The notes beneath the pieces were generated by a model, which ran no database searches, was not told the DNA's origin, and was given only the letters and a program-made list of their open reading frames with translations. The position numbers were made by a program, and so were the translations under genes. Shown here one piece after another: positions 25,748-34,951 of a DNA stretch of 64,000 nt (its first letter is position 1; the number at the start of each line of letters is the position of its first letter). Source of the DNA: Luteitalea pratensis (GTDB lineage Bacteria > Acidobacteriota > Vicinamibacteria > Vicinamibacterales > Vicinamibacteraceae); the NCBI RefSeq assembly GCF_001618865.1, contig NZ_CP015136.1, positions 779,001 to 843,000 on the forward strand, read 5' to 3'.

Positions 25748-26653
25748 ATGCTTACTCGCCGCCAATTCCTGCGGACCACCTCGGTGGCGACCGCTGCCGT
25801 TGCCACCGCCGACCTGTCGTTTGCCTTCCGCGCGCCGGAAATGGGCCGATTCGCCATCTCGCTCGCCGAGTGGTCGCTGCACCGGGCCCTGTTCAAGAAG
25901 GAGATCACGAACATCGATTTCCCGCGCCTCGCGAAGGAGCACGGGGCAACAGGCCTCGAGTACGTGAACCAGTTCTTCAAGGACAAGGCGAAGGACACCG
26001 CCTACCTGGCCGACCTCAAGTCGCGCGCCGAGGGCCTGGGACTGAAGAACGTCCTGATCATGATCGACGGCGAGGGCATGCTCGGCGCTCCCGATGATGC
26101 GGCAAGGACCACCGCCGTGGAGAACCACAAGCCGTGGATCGATGCCGCGAAGTTCCTCGGCTGTCATGCGATTCGTGTCAACGCCGCCAGCCAGGGTGAA
26201 TACGCGGAACAGCAGAAGCTGGCGGCAGACGGCTTGCGCCGGGTCGGTGAGTACGGCGCCTCGCAGGGCATCAGCGTCATCGTCGAGAACCACGGCGGCC
26301 TGTCGAGCAACGGCGAATGGCTGGCGGGCGTGATGAAGATGGTTGGCATGCCCGGCGTCGGCACGCTGCCCGACTTCGGTAACTTCCGCATCAGCAAGGA
26401 CGTCGAGTACGACCGCTACAAGGGCGTCTCGGAACTGCTGCCGTATGCCAGGGGCGTGAGTGCCAAGACCCACGACTTCGACGCCCAGGGCAACGAGACG
26501 CATACCGACTACAAGAAGATGCTCGACCTCGTCATCGCCTCGAGGTATCGCGGCTTCATCGGCATCGAGTACGAAGGGACCACCCTCGGCGAGCCCGACG
26601 GGGTCAAGGCGACCAAGGCGCTCCTCGAGCGTCACCTGCAGGGCTATCTGTGA
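25748..26653 (+). CDS. Exported sugar-phosphate isomerase/epimerase-like TIM barrel
   Basis: 301 aa. It opens with [19 protein letters not shown], a twin-arginine-like signal (RRxFLR). The rest is an AP-endonuclease-2/xylose-isomerase-like TIM barrel: [29 protein letters not shown] and FIGIEYEG supply probable metal-binding Glu, Asp and His. It would isomerise or epimerise a sugar or cyclitol in the periplasm. Its TGA overlaps the next gene's GTG start by 4 bp, so the two are coupled. Confidence 0.85.
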   Translation: MLTRRQFLRTTSVATAAVATADLSFAFRAPEMGRFAISLAEWSLHRALFKKEITNIDFPRLAKEHGATGLEYVNQFFKDKAKDTAYLADLKSRAEGLGLKNVLIMIDGEGMLGAPDDAARTTAVENHKPWIDAAKFLGCHAIRVNAASQGEYAEQQKLAADGLRRVGEYGASQGISVIVENHGGLSSNGEWLAGVMKMVGMPGVGTLPDFGNFRISKDVEYDRYKGVSELLPYARGVSAKTHDFDAQGNETHTDYKKMLDLVIASRYRGFIGIEYEGTTLGEPDGVKATKALLERHLQGYL

Positions 26654-29382
26654 ACACACGTCTTCTCGAGTTTTCCCTGGCCGTCATGCTCACCAGCATG
26701 GCGGCCTCGTCGTCTCTCGCCCAGGCACCGGCCGCGACCCCGGCCCCGTTCGCGCCAGGTGTCCGCTATAGCGATGCCGTCCCGACCCTCGAGCAGGTGC
26801 TCGGTCACGCACCAGGGACGGCGATCACGCTGCCTGACGGGGTCGTGACCTATCTGAAGGCGCTCGCGCAAGCGGCGCCGACCCGCACTCGATTGATCGA
26901 GTACGGCCGTACCTGGGAGGGGCGGCCGCTGGTCGTGCTCGTCATCGCCTCGGCCGAGCGGATGGCGCAACTGGACGCCGTGCAGAAGGGACTGCAGCGC
27001 CTGGCCGATCCGCGCGTGCTCGCGTCTGGCGAGGAGGATCGGCTGGTTGCGTCCCTGCCGGTCACGGTGTGGCTGATGCATGCGGTGCACGGCAACGAGA
27101 TCTCCTCGGTGGATGCCGCGCTGCTCGAGGCCTATCACCTGCTCGCGGCCCAGGACGATCCCCAGGTCACGCAGATCCTGCGAGAGTCGCTCGTGTTGAT
27201 CGACCCGCTGGAAAATCCTGACGGGCGCGCGCGCTTTGTCGCCTCCAACGCGCAGGCGATGGGGCCGCTCCCCGATGCCGAACCGTTCGCAGCCGAGCAC
27301 AACGAGCCGTGGCCCGGCGGGCGAGCCAATCACTACCTGTTCGACATGAACCGTGACTGGTTCGCGCAGTCGCAGGCCGAAACGCGCGGGCGCACGAAAT
27401 TCTTCCTGCAGTGGTTTCCGCAGGTCGTGGTCGATTTGCACGAAATGAGCGGCGATTCGTCGTACTACTTCGCGCCGCCGGCCGACCCGCTCAATCCGCA
27501 CATCACCCCGCAGCAGATCGGCTGGTTCAACACGATCGGCAAGGCGAACGCCGCGAAGTTCGACGAGCGCGGCTTCGCCTACTTCAACCGCGAGGTCTAC
27601 GACTCGTTCTATCCGGGGTACGGCGAGTCGTGGCCGATCTTCCACGGTGCGATCGGCATGACGTACGAGATGGCCTCGGCGCGCGGGCTGACCTGGCGCC
27701 GCACGGACGAGGACCTGCTCACGTATCGCGACGGCGTGCTGCGCCATTTCACGTCGGCGATCACCACCCTCGCGACGTCGGCGGCCAATCGCGAGCAGCT
27801 CCTGCGCGACTTCGTGGCCTATCGCCGCAGCGCCATCAGCGACGGCGAGAAGGGCAGGACGCGCGCCTGGCTGGTGCCGGTCGGCGCCGATCCCGCCCGC
27901 GCGCACCGGTTCGCGCAGCTGCTGCGCGACCAGGGCTTCGACGTGCTGCAGTCGTCCGAGTCGATCACGGTCGGCACCCGGACGCTCGCAGTCGGCACTT
28001 ACGTCGTGCCCGCCGCGCAACCGGCCGGCCGCCTTTTGCAGAACCTGCTCGATCCGTCGATTGCGCAGCCCGATGCCTTCGTGAAGGAGCAGGATCGCCG
28101 TCGCCGGAAGCGTCTGCCGGACCAGATGTACGACGTGACCGGCTGGCATCTGCCCTCGGCCTACGACGTCGAGGTCCTGGCGCTGGACCACCCGGTGCGG
28201 ACGCAGGCAATGGCGGCGTTGCCGCCCGCGACGGTGCCGGCGGCCAAGGTAGGCTACCTGGTGCCTTGGGGGCTCGGGGCAGCCCGCCTGGTGGTGGCTG
28301 CGCAGGCGGCGGGGCTGCGCGTCCGGTTCGCCGGCGAGGGCTTCACCGTCGTCGGCCGTGCCTATCCAACGGGCACCGCGATCATCCGCTCGGCCGAGAA
28401 CCCCGCTGACACGGCGGCCACGTTGTCGCGACTGGTCACCGAACACCGCGCCGACGTCGTCGCCATCGACTCCGCGTTCACCGAGGCAGGCATCTCCCTG
28501 GGGAGCAACGAGGTCGTGGCGCTCAAGGCGCCGCGGGTGCTGCTTGCGTGGGACGCCCCGACATCGTCCCAGAGCGCCGGCTGGGCGCGGTATGTCCTCG
28601 AACGTCGGTTCGGGCAGCGCGTGACCGCCGTCCGGGTCAGCGCGTTCATGCAGGCCGACCTGACGCGCTTTGACGTCGTCGTGTTGCCGTCGGGCAACTA
28701 TTCGCCGGCATTGTCAGGCGCGGCAGTGCAGCGGCTGAAGGACTGGGTGTCGGCCGGCGGCACGCTGATCACGATCGCGGAGGCCACGCGCTGGGCGACG
28801 CGTGATGGCGTCAACCTGCTCGACACGACGGCGGAACTCCGTGACGGCCGTCCGGAAGCCAGTGGCGGTGGTGGCAGTGGTTCCGGTAGTGGTGGCGGCA
28901 GCGGCGCGGGCGGCGGCAGTGCCCGGCCGAGCGGCGGCGGTGGCGGCGGGGCAGCGGCGACGGTGCCAGCGGCAGCCGAGCCGAAGTCGATCGATCTCGA
29001 GAAGGCGACCCTCCCCAAGGAAGAACCGCCCGTGTCCACCTCCGGCGCACTGATGCGCGCCAACGTGGATCCCGAGCATTGGCTCTCTGCCGGAAGCGGC
29101 AGGGAACTGCACGTCATGGTAGAGGGCACGCGTGTCTTCTCGCCCATCACCCTCGACAAGGGCCGCAACGTCGCGACGTATGCCACCGGCGAGAGTGCCG
29201 TGTCGGCCGGGTTGATGTGGCCGGAAGCCCGCACGCAGCTGGGCAACAAGCCGGCGCTCATCGAACAGCCACGCGGGCGCGGACATGTAATCGCGTTTGT
29301 CGAGGACCCGAACTTCCGCGCCTTCATGGAAGGGACCGAACTGTTGTTCATCAACGCCGTGCTGCTCGGCCCGGCGCATTAG
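26650..29382 (+). CDS. Large exported M14-family carboxypeptidase-like protein
   Basis: 910 aa, GTG start overlapping the previous stop. There is a signal peptide (SSSLAQA). The M14 zinc site is HAVHGNE (His147, Glu150) with the third His in [11 protein letters not shown] long C-terminal region with a glutamine-amidotransferase-like fold ([15 protein letters not shown]) contains a Gly/Ser-rich linker at about residues 737-775. It is much longer than classical 300-aa carboxypeptidases. It belongs to a trio with the genes at 30923 and 54664. It probably trims peptides in the periplasm. Confidence 0.88.
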   Translation: MNTRLLEFSLAVMLTSMAASSSLAQAPAATPAPFAPGVRYSDAVPTLEQVLGHAPGTAITLPDGVVTYLKALAQAAPTRTRLIEYGRTWEGRPLVVLVIASAERMAQLDAVQKGLQRLADPRVLASGEEDRLVASLPVTVWLMHAVHGNEISSVDAALLEAYHLLAAQDDPQVTQILRESLVLIDPLENPDGRARFVASNAQAMGPLPDAEPFAAEHNEPWPGGRANHYLFDMNRDWFAQSQAETRGRTKFFLQWFPQVVVDLHEMSGDSSYYFAPPADPLNPHITPQQIGWFNTIGKANAAKFDERGFAYFNREVYDSFYPGYGESWPIFHGAIGMTYEMASARGLTWRRTDEDLLTYRDGVLRHFTSAITTLATSAANREQLLRDFVAYRRSAISDGEKGRTRAWLVPVGADPARAHRFAQLLRDQGFDVLQSSESITVGTRTLAVGTYVVPAAQPAGRLLQNLLDPSIAQPDAFVKEQDRRRRKRLPDQMYDVTGWHLPSAYDVEVLALDHPVRTQAMAALPPATVPAAKVGYLVPWGLGAARLVVAAQAAGLRVRFAGEGFTVVGRAYPTGTAIIRSAENPADTAATLSRLVTEHRADVVAIDSAFTEAGISLGSNEVVALKAPRVLLAWDAPTSSQSAGWARYVLERRFGQRVTAVRVSAFMQADLTRFDVVVLPSGNYSPALSGAAVQRLKDWVSAGGTLITIAEATRWATRDGVNLLDTTAELRDGRPEASGGGGSGSGSGGGSGAGGGSARPSGGGGGGAAATVPAAAEPKSIDLEKATLPKEEPPVSTSGALMRANVDPEHWLSAGSGRELHVMVEGTRVFSPITLDKGRNVATYATGESAVSAGLMWPEARTQLGNKPALIEQPRGRGHVIAFVEDPNFRAFMEGTELLFINAVLLGPAH

Positions 29383-29490
29383 AAATTGCAGAATTGAAAA
29401 TTGCAGAATTGCAGACGTTCACCACGACCTCGGCGCTTCGACGGTTGGCGGTGGAAATGAAATTCTGCAATTCTGAAATCCTGAAATTCC
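29383..29490. terminator. Opposed octamer arrays forming a stem between convergent genes
   Basis: AATTGCAG-type units begin at the base after the M14 stop codon. Four units (GAAATTCT, GCAATTCT, GAAATCCT, GAAATTCC) end one base before the stop of the minus-strand GNAT gene. CAGAATTGCAG (29404-29414) pairs with CTGCAATTCTG (29465-29475). This could be a bidirectional terminator made from repeats. The AT-rich content contrasts with the flanking GC-rich genes. Confidence 0.6.
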
Positions 29491-29491
29491 A

Positions 29492-30016
29492 TCAGAGGTG
29501 GCGCGTGTAGATGAGCGCCACCTCTGGTCCGCCGTGCGGCCCGAACGGGGCGTAAATCGCGCGCTCGCCGGCGACCGTGAAGCCGCACGCCTCGTAGAAG
29601 CGGATGGCCGGCAGGTTGCCCGGCAACACGGCCACATCGAGACGGTGCGCGCCTGCTGTCTCGCACGCGGCGACGGCCTGCGCCACCAACCGCTGGCCGA
29701 TGCCGCGGCGTTGCGCGGCAGGATCGACGTACAGCGCGAACAACTCGCACGCCTCCGGGTGCTGGGCGCTCTGCCCGGTGCCCGCGACACCCACGACCTC
29801 CTCGCCATCCACGGCGACGACGAACCCGAACCAGCCCGGCGAGGGCGCGATCTCCTGACGCATCCGGTCGGTGCCATAGAAATGGGCAATCATGCGATCG
29901 AGGTAATCACCCGTGACGAGATCGGCGTACGCCACGCGTGACGCGCGTGTGCACACCGCCGCGATGGCAGCGGCGTCGGCCTCACTCGCCGCACGGATCA
30001 CGAAGGTGCCGCTCAT
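29492..30016 (-). CDS. GNAT acetyltransferase
   Basis: 174 aa from ATG 30016. It is a GNAT domain with the acetyl-CoA loop VDPAAQRRGIGQRLV (R/QxxGxG/A) and the C-terminal LPGNLPAIRFYEACGF. It uses acetyl-CoA to modify an unknown amine. The start overlaps the stop of the upstream SGNH gene (ATGA), so they form a coupled pair. Confidence 0.88.
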   Translation of the reverse strand: MSGTFVIRAASEADAAAIAAVCTRASRVAYADLVTGDYLDRMIAHFYGTDRMRQEIAPSPGWFGFVVAVDGEEVVGVAGTGQSAQHPEACELFALYVDPAAQRRGIGQRLVAQAVAACETAGAHRLDVAVLPGNLPAIRFYEACGFTVAGERAIYAPFGPHGGPEVALIYTRHL

Positions 30017-30918
30017 CCCGCGATCGTCATGAATCCGCAACTGCCGGCAGGGGCTGGCGCGGATCCGGTGGTGATCGCCTGCAGGAGGACTTCCGAGAGG
30101 TAGGCATGTCCCTGGTCGTTGGGATGGAAGCCGTCGGCCGAATACATGCCGGGCTGATAGGAACGCGCGTCACACATCAGGTCCACGACCGGCACACGAC
30201 TGGCAAGTGGATTGATGGCTTCCCTCGTGAGACGCACCGAGACGTCCTGCACGATCCGCCGATCCTCAACCGGCCGCCCGGCCATGTACGGAAGGGCGCC
30301 GAAATTCGGCGTGTTCATCACCACGATGAACGCGCCCGGCGCGCGAGCGCGCACGGCGTCGATGAGGCGTCCATAGTCGCGCGCAAACCCCTGCACCTGC
30401 TGCGTGAGGTAGCCGGACGGATCAGTGCCACCGCGGCCGGCGCCGATCGCCGACGCGATCGTGTTGGTGTCGTTGCCACCCGCAAAGATGGTGACCAGCG
30501 TCGTCGCCGGGGGTACCAACGGTGCCAGGTGGGCGAGAAAGTTGCCGGGGATGTTGCGTCCGAGATCGTCGCCGAGCGCCTCGACGTCCGGGCTCAGCAC
30601 GCCGCCAGGCAAGGCCAGGTTGAGGAGCGAGACGGTTCGCGACTCAGAGAGCCGGCGTTGCACGAGGCCCACGTAGCCGGTGCTGTCGCGGCAACTGGTG
30701 GCCAGTGGCAGGCAGGGGACACTCGCGCCCCCACCCGCGGCGTCGCTCGCGCCGAGAGGTGTGTAGGCAACCGGCGTCGACGTGCCTGGCGTGGGCGAGG
30801 TCGGCGTGGTGCCGCTGTTGCTGCCGCTACACCCTGACAGGCAGAGCGAAAGCACGGCCGCGATGGCGACATGGACACCGCTGCTATGATTCGCCCTGCC
30901 GATCACTTCATCGCACAT
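30013..30918 (-). CDS. SGNH/GDSL hydrolase lipoprotein
   Basis: About 301 aa from ATG 30918, which leads into a lipoprotein signal (VAIAAVLSLCLSGC); a longer frame overlaps the divergent gene and is unlikely. SGNH blocks: LGASDAAG (nucleophile Ser in a GASD variant of GDSL), FAGGNDTNT (block III), and DGFHPNDQGH with the catalytic Asp/His. It is a membrane-anchored esterase or lipase of unknown substrate. Its ATG is only 4 bp from the start of the divergent M14 gene. Confidence 0.84.
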   Translation of the reverse strand: MCDEVIGRANHSSGVHVAIAAVLSLCLSGCSGSNSGTTPTSPTPGTSTPVAYTPLGASDAAGGGASVPCLPLATSCRDSTGYVGLVQRRLSESRTVSLLNLALPGGVLSPDVEALGDDLGRNIPGNFLAHLAPLVPPATTLVTIFAGGNDTNTIASAIGAGRGGTDPSGYLTQQVQGFARDYGRLIDAVRARAPGAFIVVMNTPNFGALPYMAGRPVEDRRIVQDVSVRLTREAINPLASRVPVVDLMCDARSYQPGMYSADGFHPNDQGHAYLSEVLLQAITTGSAPAPAGSCGFMTIAG

Positions 30919-30922
30919 ACGT

Positions 30923-33715
30923 ATGCCAGAGTCCGAGTCCAGACGCTTACCCGCGCGCCTTCGTCGCGCGTCGCTCATCTTCTGCCTCGTTGCAGCCGGC
31001 GCCGCGGCCATCGGCACGGAGTCGCGTGCCGCTGCCGGGCAGGCGGCCGTTGCCGCGCCGACGACCTCGTCAGGCATCACGTCGCCCAGGGAGCAATTCG
31101 GGTTCGCCATCGGTGACGATTACCAGCTCGCAACGTACGAGCAGCTCACCGCGTACTGGAAGCGGCTCGACGAGCAGTCGGACCGCATGAGCCTCGTCGA
31201 CATCGGCAAGACCGCCGAGGGTCGCCCGCAGTGGATGGCCATCATCACCTCGCCGGAGAACCATCGCAAGCTGGAGCGCCTGAAGACCATCGCGCGCCGG
31301 CTGGCCCTGGCCGAGGACGTCTCGACCGAATCCGAGGCGCGGGCGTTGGCCGCGGAGGGCAAGGCGGTGGTGTGGATCGACGGGGGACTGCACGCCAACG
31401 AGACGCTCGGCGCGCAGCAACTGATCGAGACTGTGTACCAACTGGTGAGCGGCACCGACGCGGAACTCACGCGCATCCTCGACAACGTCGTGATCCTTGC
31501 GGTGCACGCCAACCCGGACGGCCACGACCTGGTCGCCAACTGGTACCTGCGCGAGCGCGATCCCCTCAAGCGCTCGCTCGACGACCTGCCCCGGCTCTAC
31601 CAGAAGTACGCGGGTCACGACAACAACCGCGACTCGTACATGAGCGCGCTTGCCGAGTCGGCGAACATGAACCGCGTGTTGTACCGCGAGTGGTACCCGC
31701 AGATCATGTACAACCACCACCAGACGGGCCCAATCGGCACCGTCATGTTCGCGCCGCCGTTCCGCGATCCGTTCAACTACGTGTTCGACCCGCTGATACC
31801 GACGACGCTCGACCTGGTCGGTGCGGCGATGCACACCAGGTTCGCCGCCGAGAACAAGCCCGGCGTGACGATGCGCAGGGGAGCGAACTATTCCACGTGG
31901 TGGAATGGCGGGCTGCGAACCACGGTGTACTTCCACAACATGGTCGGTCTGCTTACTGAGACGATCGGCAATCCGACCCCCATCGAGATTCCGTTCAGGC
32001 CCGATCGTCAGTTGCCGAGCGCCGATCTCCCGTTCCCGATCGCCCCGCAGACGTGGCACATGCGGCAGAGCATCGAGTACTCGCTGACGGCCAACCGTGC
32101 CGTGTTCGACCTGGCGGCGCGCTATCGCGAGCAGTTCCTCTTCAACATCTGGCGCATGGGGCGCAACGCCATCGAACGTGGCCAGCGTGACACCTGGACG
32201 ATGTACCCGCGCCGAGTGCAGAAGGTGCAGGCGGCGGCGCAGGCGTCGGGGTCCGCGTCCGCGCAGCGATCGCCTCGCGGCGCTGCCGGCAGCGCGCCGC
32301 GGGCGCTGTTTGACACCGTGCTCCGCGACCCGGCACTGCGTGACCCGCGCGGTTACGTGCTGGCTGCCGATCAGGCCGACTTCCCGACGGCGATCACCTT
32401 CGTGAACACCCTCATCAGGGCCGGTGTGACAGTCCATCGCGCGACCGCACCGTTCACCGTGCAGGGCCGCTCGTATCCCGCGGGGTCGCTGGTCGTGAAG
32501 ACCGCGCAGGCGTTCCGGCCGCACGTGCTCGACATGTTCGAGCCACAGGATCACCCCGACGACTTCCAGTACCCCGGTGGGCCGCCCATCCCGCCGTACG
32601 ACAGCGCAGGCTGGACGCTGGCGTTCCAGATGGGCGTGCAGGCCGATCGCATCCTCGATGCCTTCGACGGGCCGTTCGAGCGCGTGCCCGATGAACTCGG
32701 CATCCCCCCAGGCCGCGTGACCGGCGCCGCCTCGGCCAATGCGTTCGTCTTCACTCACCAGAGCAACCAGGCGTTCAGGGCCATCAACCGGCTCCTGAAG
32801 GCGGGCGAGCGCGTCGAGTGGCTGCCCGACGGGCGGTTTCGCGTCGCCGGCACGCGCGCGACGAAGGCGCGGCTCACGGAGATCGCCGCCAGCACCGGCG
32901 TGAATTTCGAGGGTGTCACCGAGGCGACGCCCGGCGGGCAGGCGCTCGGTCCGGTGCGGATCGCCCTCTGGGACCGCTACGGCGGGTCGATGCCCTCAGG
33001 CTGGCTGCGGCTGGTGCTTGAACAGTTCGAGTTCCCTTACGAAGTTGTGTACCCGCCGCAATTGGACGCAGGACAGTTGCGGTCGAAGTACGACGTCATC
33101 ATCCTGCCCGACGGCGCCATCCCGGAGGCCGGCGCCGGCGCGTTTGCGGCACGGGCACTGCGATCCGAGAACATCCCGGACGAGTACCGCGCCCGCATCG
33201 GCGCCTACTCGGAGGCCACGACGCTGCCGCAGTTGCGTGCATTCCTCGAGGCAGGCGGGACGGTGCTGACGATCGGGAGTTCGACGGCGCTGGGGCAGCA
33301 GCTCGGATTGCCGGTCGGCAACAAACTCGTCGACGCCAAGGGCGCCCCTCTTGCCGCCGAGCAGTTCTACGTGCCGGGCTCGATCCTGCGCGTGAAGGTG
33401 GACACGACCCAACCGCTTGCCCAGGGGCTGCGCGCCGAGACCGACGTCTACTTCGACAACAGCCCGGTCTTCACGTTGCCCGCTGATGCCAAGTCGAAGG
33501 GAATCACGCCTGTTGCCTGGTTCGATTCACCGGCGCCACTGCGCAGCGGGTGGGCGTGGGGCCAGGCACAGTTGGACGGTGGCGTCGCCATCGCAGAGGC
33601 GAAGGTAGGGCAGGGGCGTCTCGTCCTGTTCGGACCGGAAATCACCTTCCGGGCCCAGCCGCACGGCACGTTCAAGTTCCTGTTCAACGGCATCTACCGC
33701 AGCTCTGTGAGGTAG
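30923..33715 (+). CDS. Large exported M14-family peptidase
   Basis: 930 aa with a signal-like N-terminus (ASLIFCLVAAGAAA). The M14 zinc site is GGLHANE (His157, Glu160) with a candidate third His in MYNHHQTG. A long C-terminal region (IALWDRYGGSMPSGWLR, YDVIILPDGAIPEAG) has the same amidotransferase-like fold as the gene at 26650. Its TAG stop codon is the TAG of a REP-like GTAG head. Substrate is likely peptides; specificity is unknown. Confidence 0.86.
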   Translation: MPESESRRLPARLRRASLIFCLVAAGAAAIGTESRAAAGQAAVAAPTTSSGITSPREQFGFAIGDDYQLATYEQLTAYWKRLDEQSDRMSLVDIGKTAEGRPQWMAIITSPENHRKLERLKTIARRLALAEDVSTESEARALAAEGKAVVWIDGGLHANETLGAQQLIETVYQLVSGTDAELTRILDNVVILAVHANPDGHDLVANWYLRERDPLKRSLDDLPRLYQKYAGHDNNRDSYMSALAESANMNRVLYREWYPQIMYNHHQTGPIGTVMFAPPFRDPFNYVFDPLIPTTLDLVGAAMHTRFAAENKPGVTMRRGANYSTWWNGGLRTTVYFHNMVGLLTETIGNPTPIEIPFRPDRQLPSADLPFPIAPQTWHMRQSIEYSLTANRAVFDLAARYREQFLFNIWRMGRNAIERGQRDTWTMYPRRVQKVQAAAQASGSASAQRSPRGAAGSAPRALFDTVLRDPALRDPRGYVLAADQADFPTAITFVNTLIRAGVTVHRATAPFTVQGRSYPAGSLVVKTAQAFRPHVLDMFEPQDHPDDFQYPGGPPIPPYDSAGWTLAFQMGVQADRILDAFDGPFERVPDELGIPPGRVTGAASANAFVFTHQSNQAFRAINRLLKAGERVEWLPDGRFRVAGTRATKARLTEIAASTGVNFEGVTEATPGGQALGPVRIALWDRYGGSMPSGWLRLVLEQFEFPYEVVYPPQLDAGQLRSKYDVIILPDGAIPEAGAGAFAARALRSENIPDEYRARIGAYSEATTLPQLRAFLEAGGTVLTIGSSTALGQQLGLPVGNKLVDAKGAPLAAEQFYVPGSILRVKVDTTQPLAQGLRAETDVYFDNSPVFTLPADAKSKGITPVAWFDSPAPLRSGWAWGQAQLDGGVAIAEAKVGQGRLVLFGPEITFRAQPHGTFKFLFNGIYRSSVR

Positions 33716-33822
33716 GGACCGCTCTCTGAGCGGTCCATCTCCTACTCCTGGCGGTCGATGGCCATGAAGAGGGGGACGCTTCGGGCGGCGTGGTCATGGA
33801 CGCCTCGGAGAGGCGTCCCTAC
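33712..33822. repeat. Pair of opposed GTAG-headed palindromes (BIME-like)
   Basis: Plus-strand copy 33712-33736: GTAG, stem GGACCGCTC, loop TCT, stem GAGCGGTCC. Minus-strand copy 33798-33822: GTAG, stem GGACGCCTC, loop TCC, stem GAGGCGTCC. The TAG of the first head is the stop codon of the M14 gene. The same two stem types recur, with orientations swapped, in the 53.4-54.1 kb array. Confidence 0.85.
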
Positions 33823-33867
33823 CTGACTCCGGGGAACCCGACATAGCCGCGGCGCGTACCCTTCGCC

Positions 33868-34728
33868 ATGCGACGAGCGCCTGCGTTTGCCGTCCTCGGG
33901 TTCCTCGCCGCGCTCGCGGCGGAACTGCCGGCCCAACCTCCTGGCGCCTGGCAGTCGCTCGTGGAGGCGGAGCGCGCGTTCGCCGCCGACTCCGTCCGGA
34001 CCACGATTCGTGAGGCGTTCCTTGCGCATCTGCATCCGCAGTCGGTGCTGTTCAACCCAGGCCCGGTCAACGGCATCGAGCTCTACACCGGCCGGCCGCC
34101 GCGGGCCGGGCAGCTCGCGTGGGCCCCAGAGGTCGTGGACGTCGCGGTGTCCGGCGACTTCGGCTACTCGACGGGGCCGCACCAGTTTCGCCGCACGCCG
34201 GACGGCGAAGTCTTGCGGCAGGGGTATTTCTGCAGTGTGTGGGTGCGTTCGGCGAGCGCGCCCTGGAAAGTCCTGATCGACCTCGGCACGGCCCAGCCGA
34301 CGCCGGTAACGCTCGACGTGACCCCGCGGGACCCGACGCCCGCGGCCGGGGTCTCGGCGGGTGCCGGCGCCGCGGCCACACTCGCGGAGGCGGAGCGGCA
34401 GTTCGCGCAGGCGGCCGAACGAGACCAGGTCGCGACGTACCGCGCCCTGCTCGCACGGCACGCGCGCGTGTACCGCGATGGCGGCGCCCCGACGGAGGGC
34501 GTGCTTCCGGCCCTGGAGGTGATTGCGCGCCGTGGCACACTCGCGCGCGTCACACCGGAGAAGACCGACGTGGCGTCATCGGGCGACATGGGTTACGCGT
34601 ACGGTCGTCTCGAACTGGCCGACGCTGGTCCCGGTGCGGCCCCCGTCTACTACGTGCGCGTCTGGCGGCACGACCCGCAAGGCTGGCGCGTCGTGCTCGA
34701 CGTGGACACGTGGGTCGCTACACACTGA
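33868..34728 (+). CDS. Exported NTF2-like (DUF4440) double-domain protein
   Basis: 286 aa. Signal peptide MRRAPAFAVLGFLAALAAELPAQ. Two tandem NTF2/SnoaL-like domains are suggested by repeated helix-sheet patterns: SLVEAERAFAADSV with VAVSGDFGYSTGPHQF, and TLAEAERQFAQAAERD with VASSGDMGYAYGRLEL. Such domains bind small hydrophobic ligands or act as hydrolases/isomerases. No catalytic residues are identifiable. The stop codon is the first unit of a heptamer array. Confidence 0.75.
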   Translation: MRRAPAFAVLGFLAALAAELPAQPPGAWQSLVEAERAFAADSVRTTIREAFLAHLHPQSVLFNPGPVNGIELYTGRPPRAGQLAWAPEVVDVAVSGDFGYSTGPHQFRRTPDGEVLRQGYFCSVWVRSASAPWKVLIDLGTAQPTPVTLDVTPRDPTPAAGVSAGAGAAATLAEAERQFAQAAERDQVATYRALLARHARVYRDGGAPTEGVLPALEVIARRGTLARVTPEKTDVASSGDMGYAYGRLELADAGPGAAPVYYVRVWRHDPQGWRVVLDVDTWVATH

Positions 34729-34816
34729 ACGCTGAACGCTGAACGCTGAACGCTGAACGCTGAACGCCGAACGCCGAACGTCGAACGTCGAACATCGAAC
34801 GTCGACCGCCGACCGC
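34726..34816 (+). repeat. Heptamer array TGAACGC drifting to CGAACGT and CGACCGC (13 units)
   Basis: Thirteen units in strict register: six TGAACGC, then CGAACGC, CGAACGT, CGAACGT, CGAACAT, CGAACGT and two CGACCGC. The first TGA is the stop codon of the preceding gene. Confidence 0.92.
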
Positions 34817-34829
34817 TGAACAGAGGGAC

Positions 34830-34854
34830 GTAGGCGTCGAGCTTGCTCGACGCC
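34830..34854 (+). repeat. GTAG-headed palindrome (REP-like)
   Basis: GTAG whose G begins the stem GGCGTCGAGC, loop TT, stem GCTCGACGCC: a 10-bp perfect stem. It is intergenic. Confidence 0.75.
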
Positions 34855-34870
34855 CCGATCGGCTACGCGA

Positions 34871-34894
34871 CGGTCGACCAAGGTCGACCGCTAC
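34871..34894 (-). repeat. GTAG-headed palindrome (REP-like)
   Basis: Minus strand: GTAG, stem CGGTCGACC, loop TT, stem GGTCGACCG. It opposes the element at 34830, forming another BIME-like pair. Confidence 0.75.
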
Positions 34895-34902
34895 GTCCAG
34901 TC

Positions 34903-34951
34903 ATGAGGCATCGAGCATGAGGCATGAGGCATCAGGCATCAGGCATTACAT
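34903..34951 (+). repeat. Heptamer array, unit ATGAGGC/ATCAGGC (7 units)
   Basis: ATGAGGC, ATCGAGC, ATGAGGC, ATGAGGC, ATCAGGC, ATCAGGC, ATTACAT. The last unit contains the stop codon of the minus-strand GGDEF gene. Confidence 0.85.

Noticed and set aside
26644-28446. Open frame of 600 codons antisense to the M14 gene at 26650
   Set aside because: Same explanation: a GC-driven shadow of a gene with intact zinc-site motifs.
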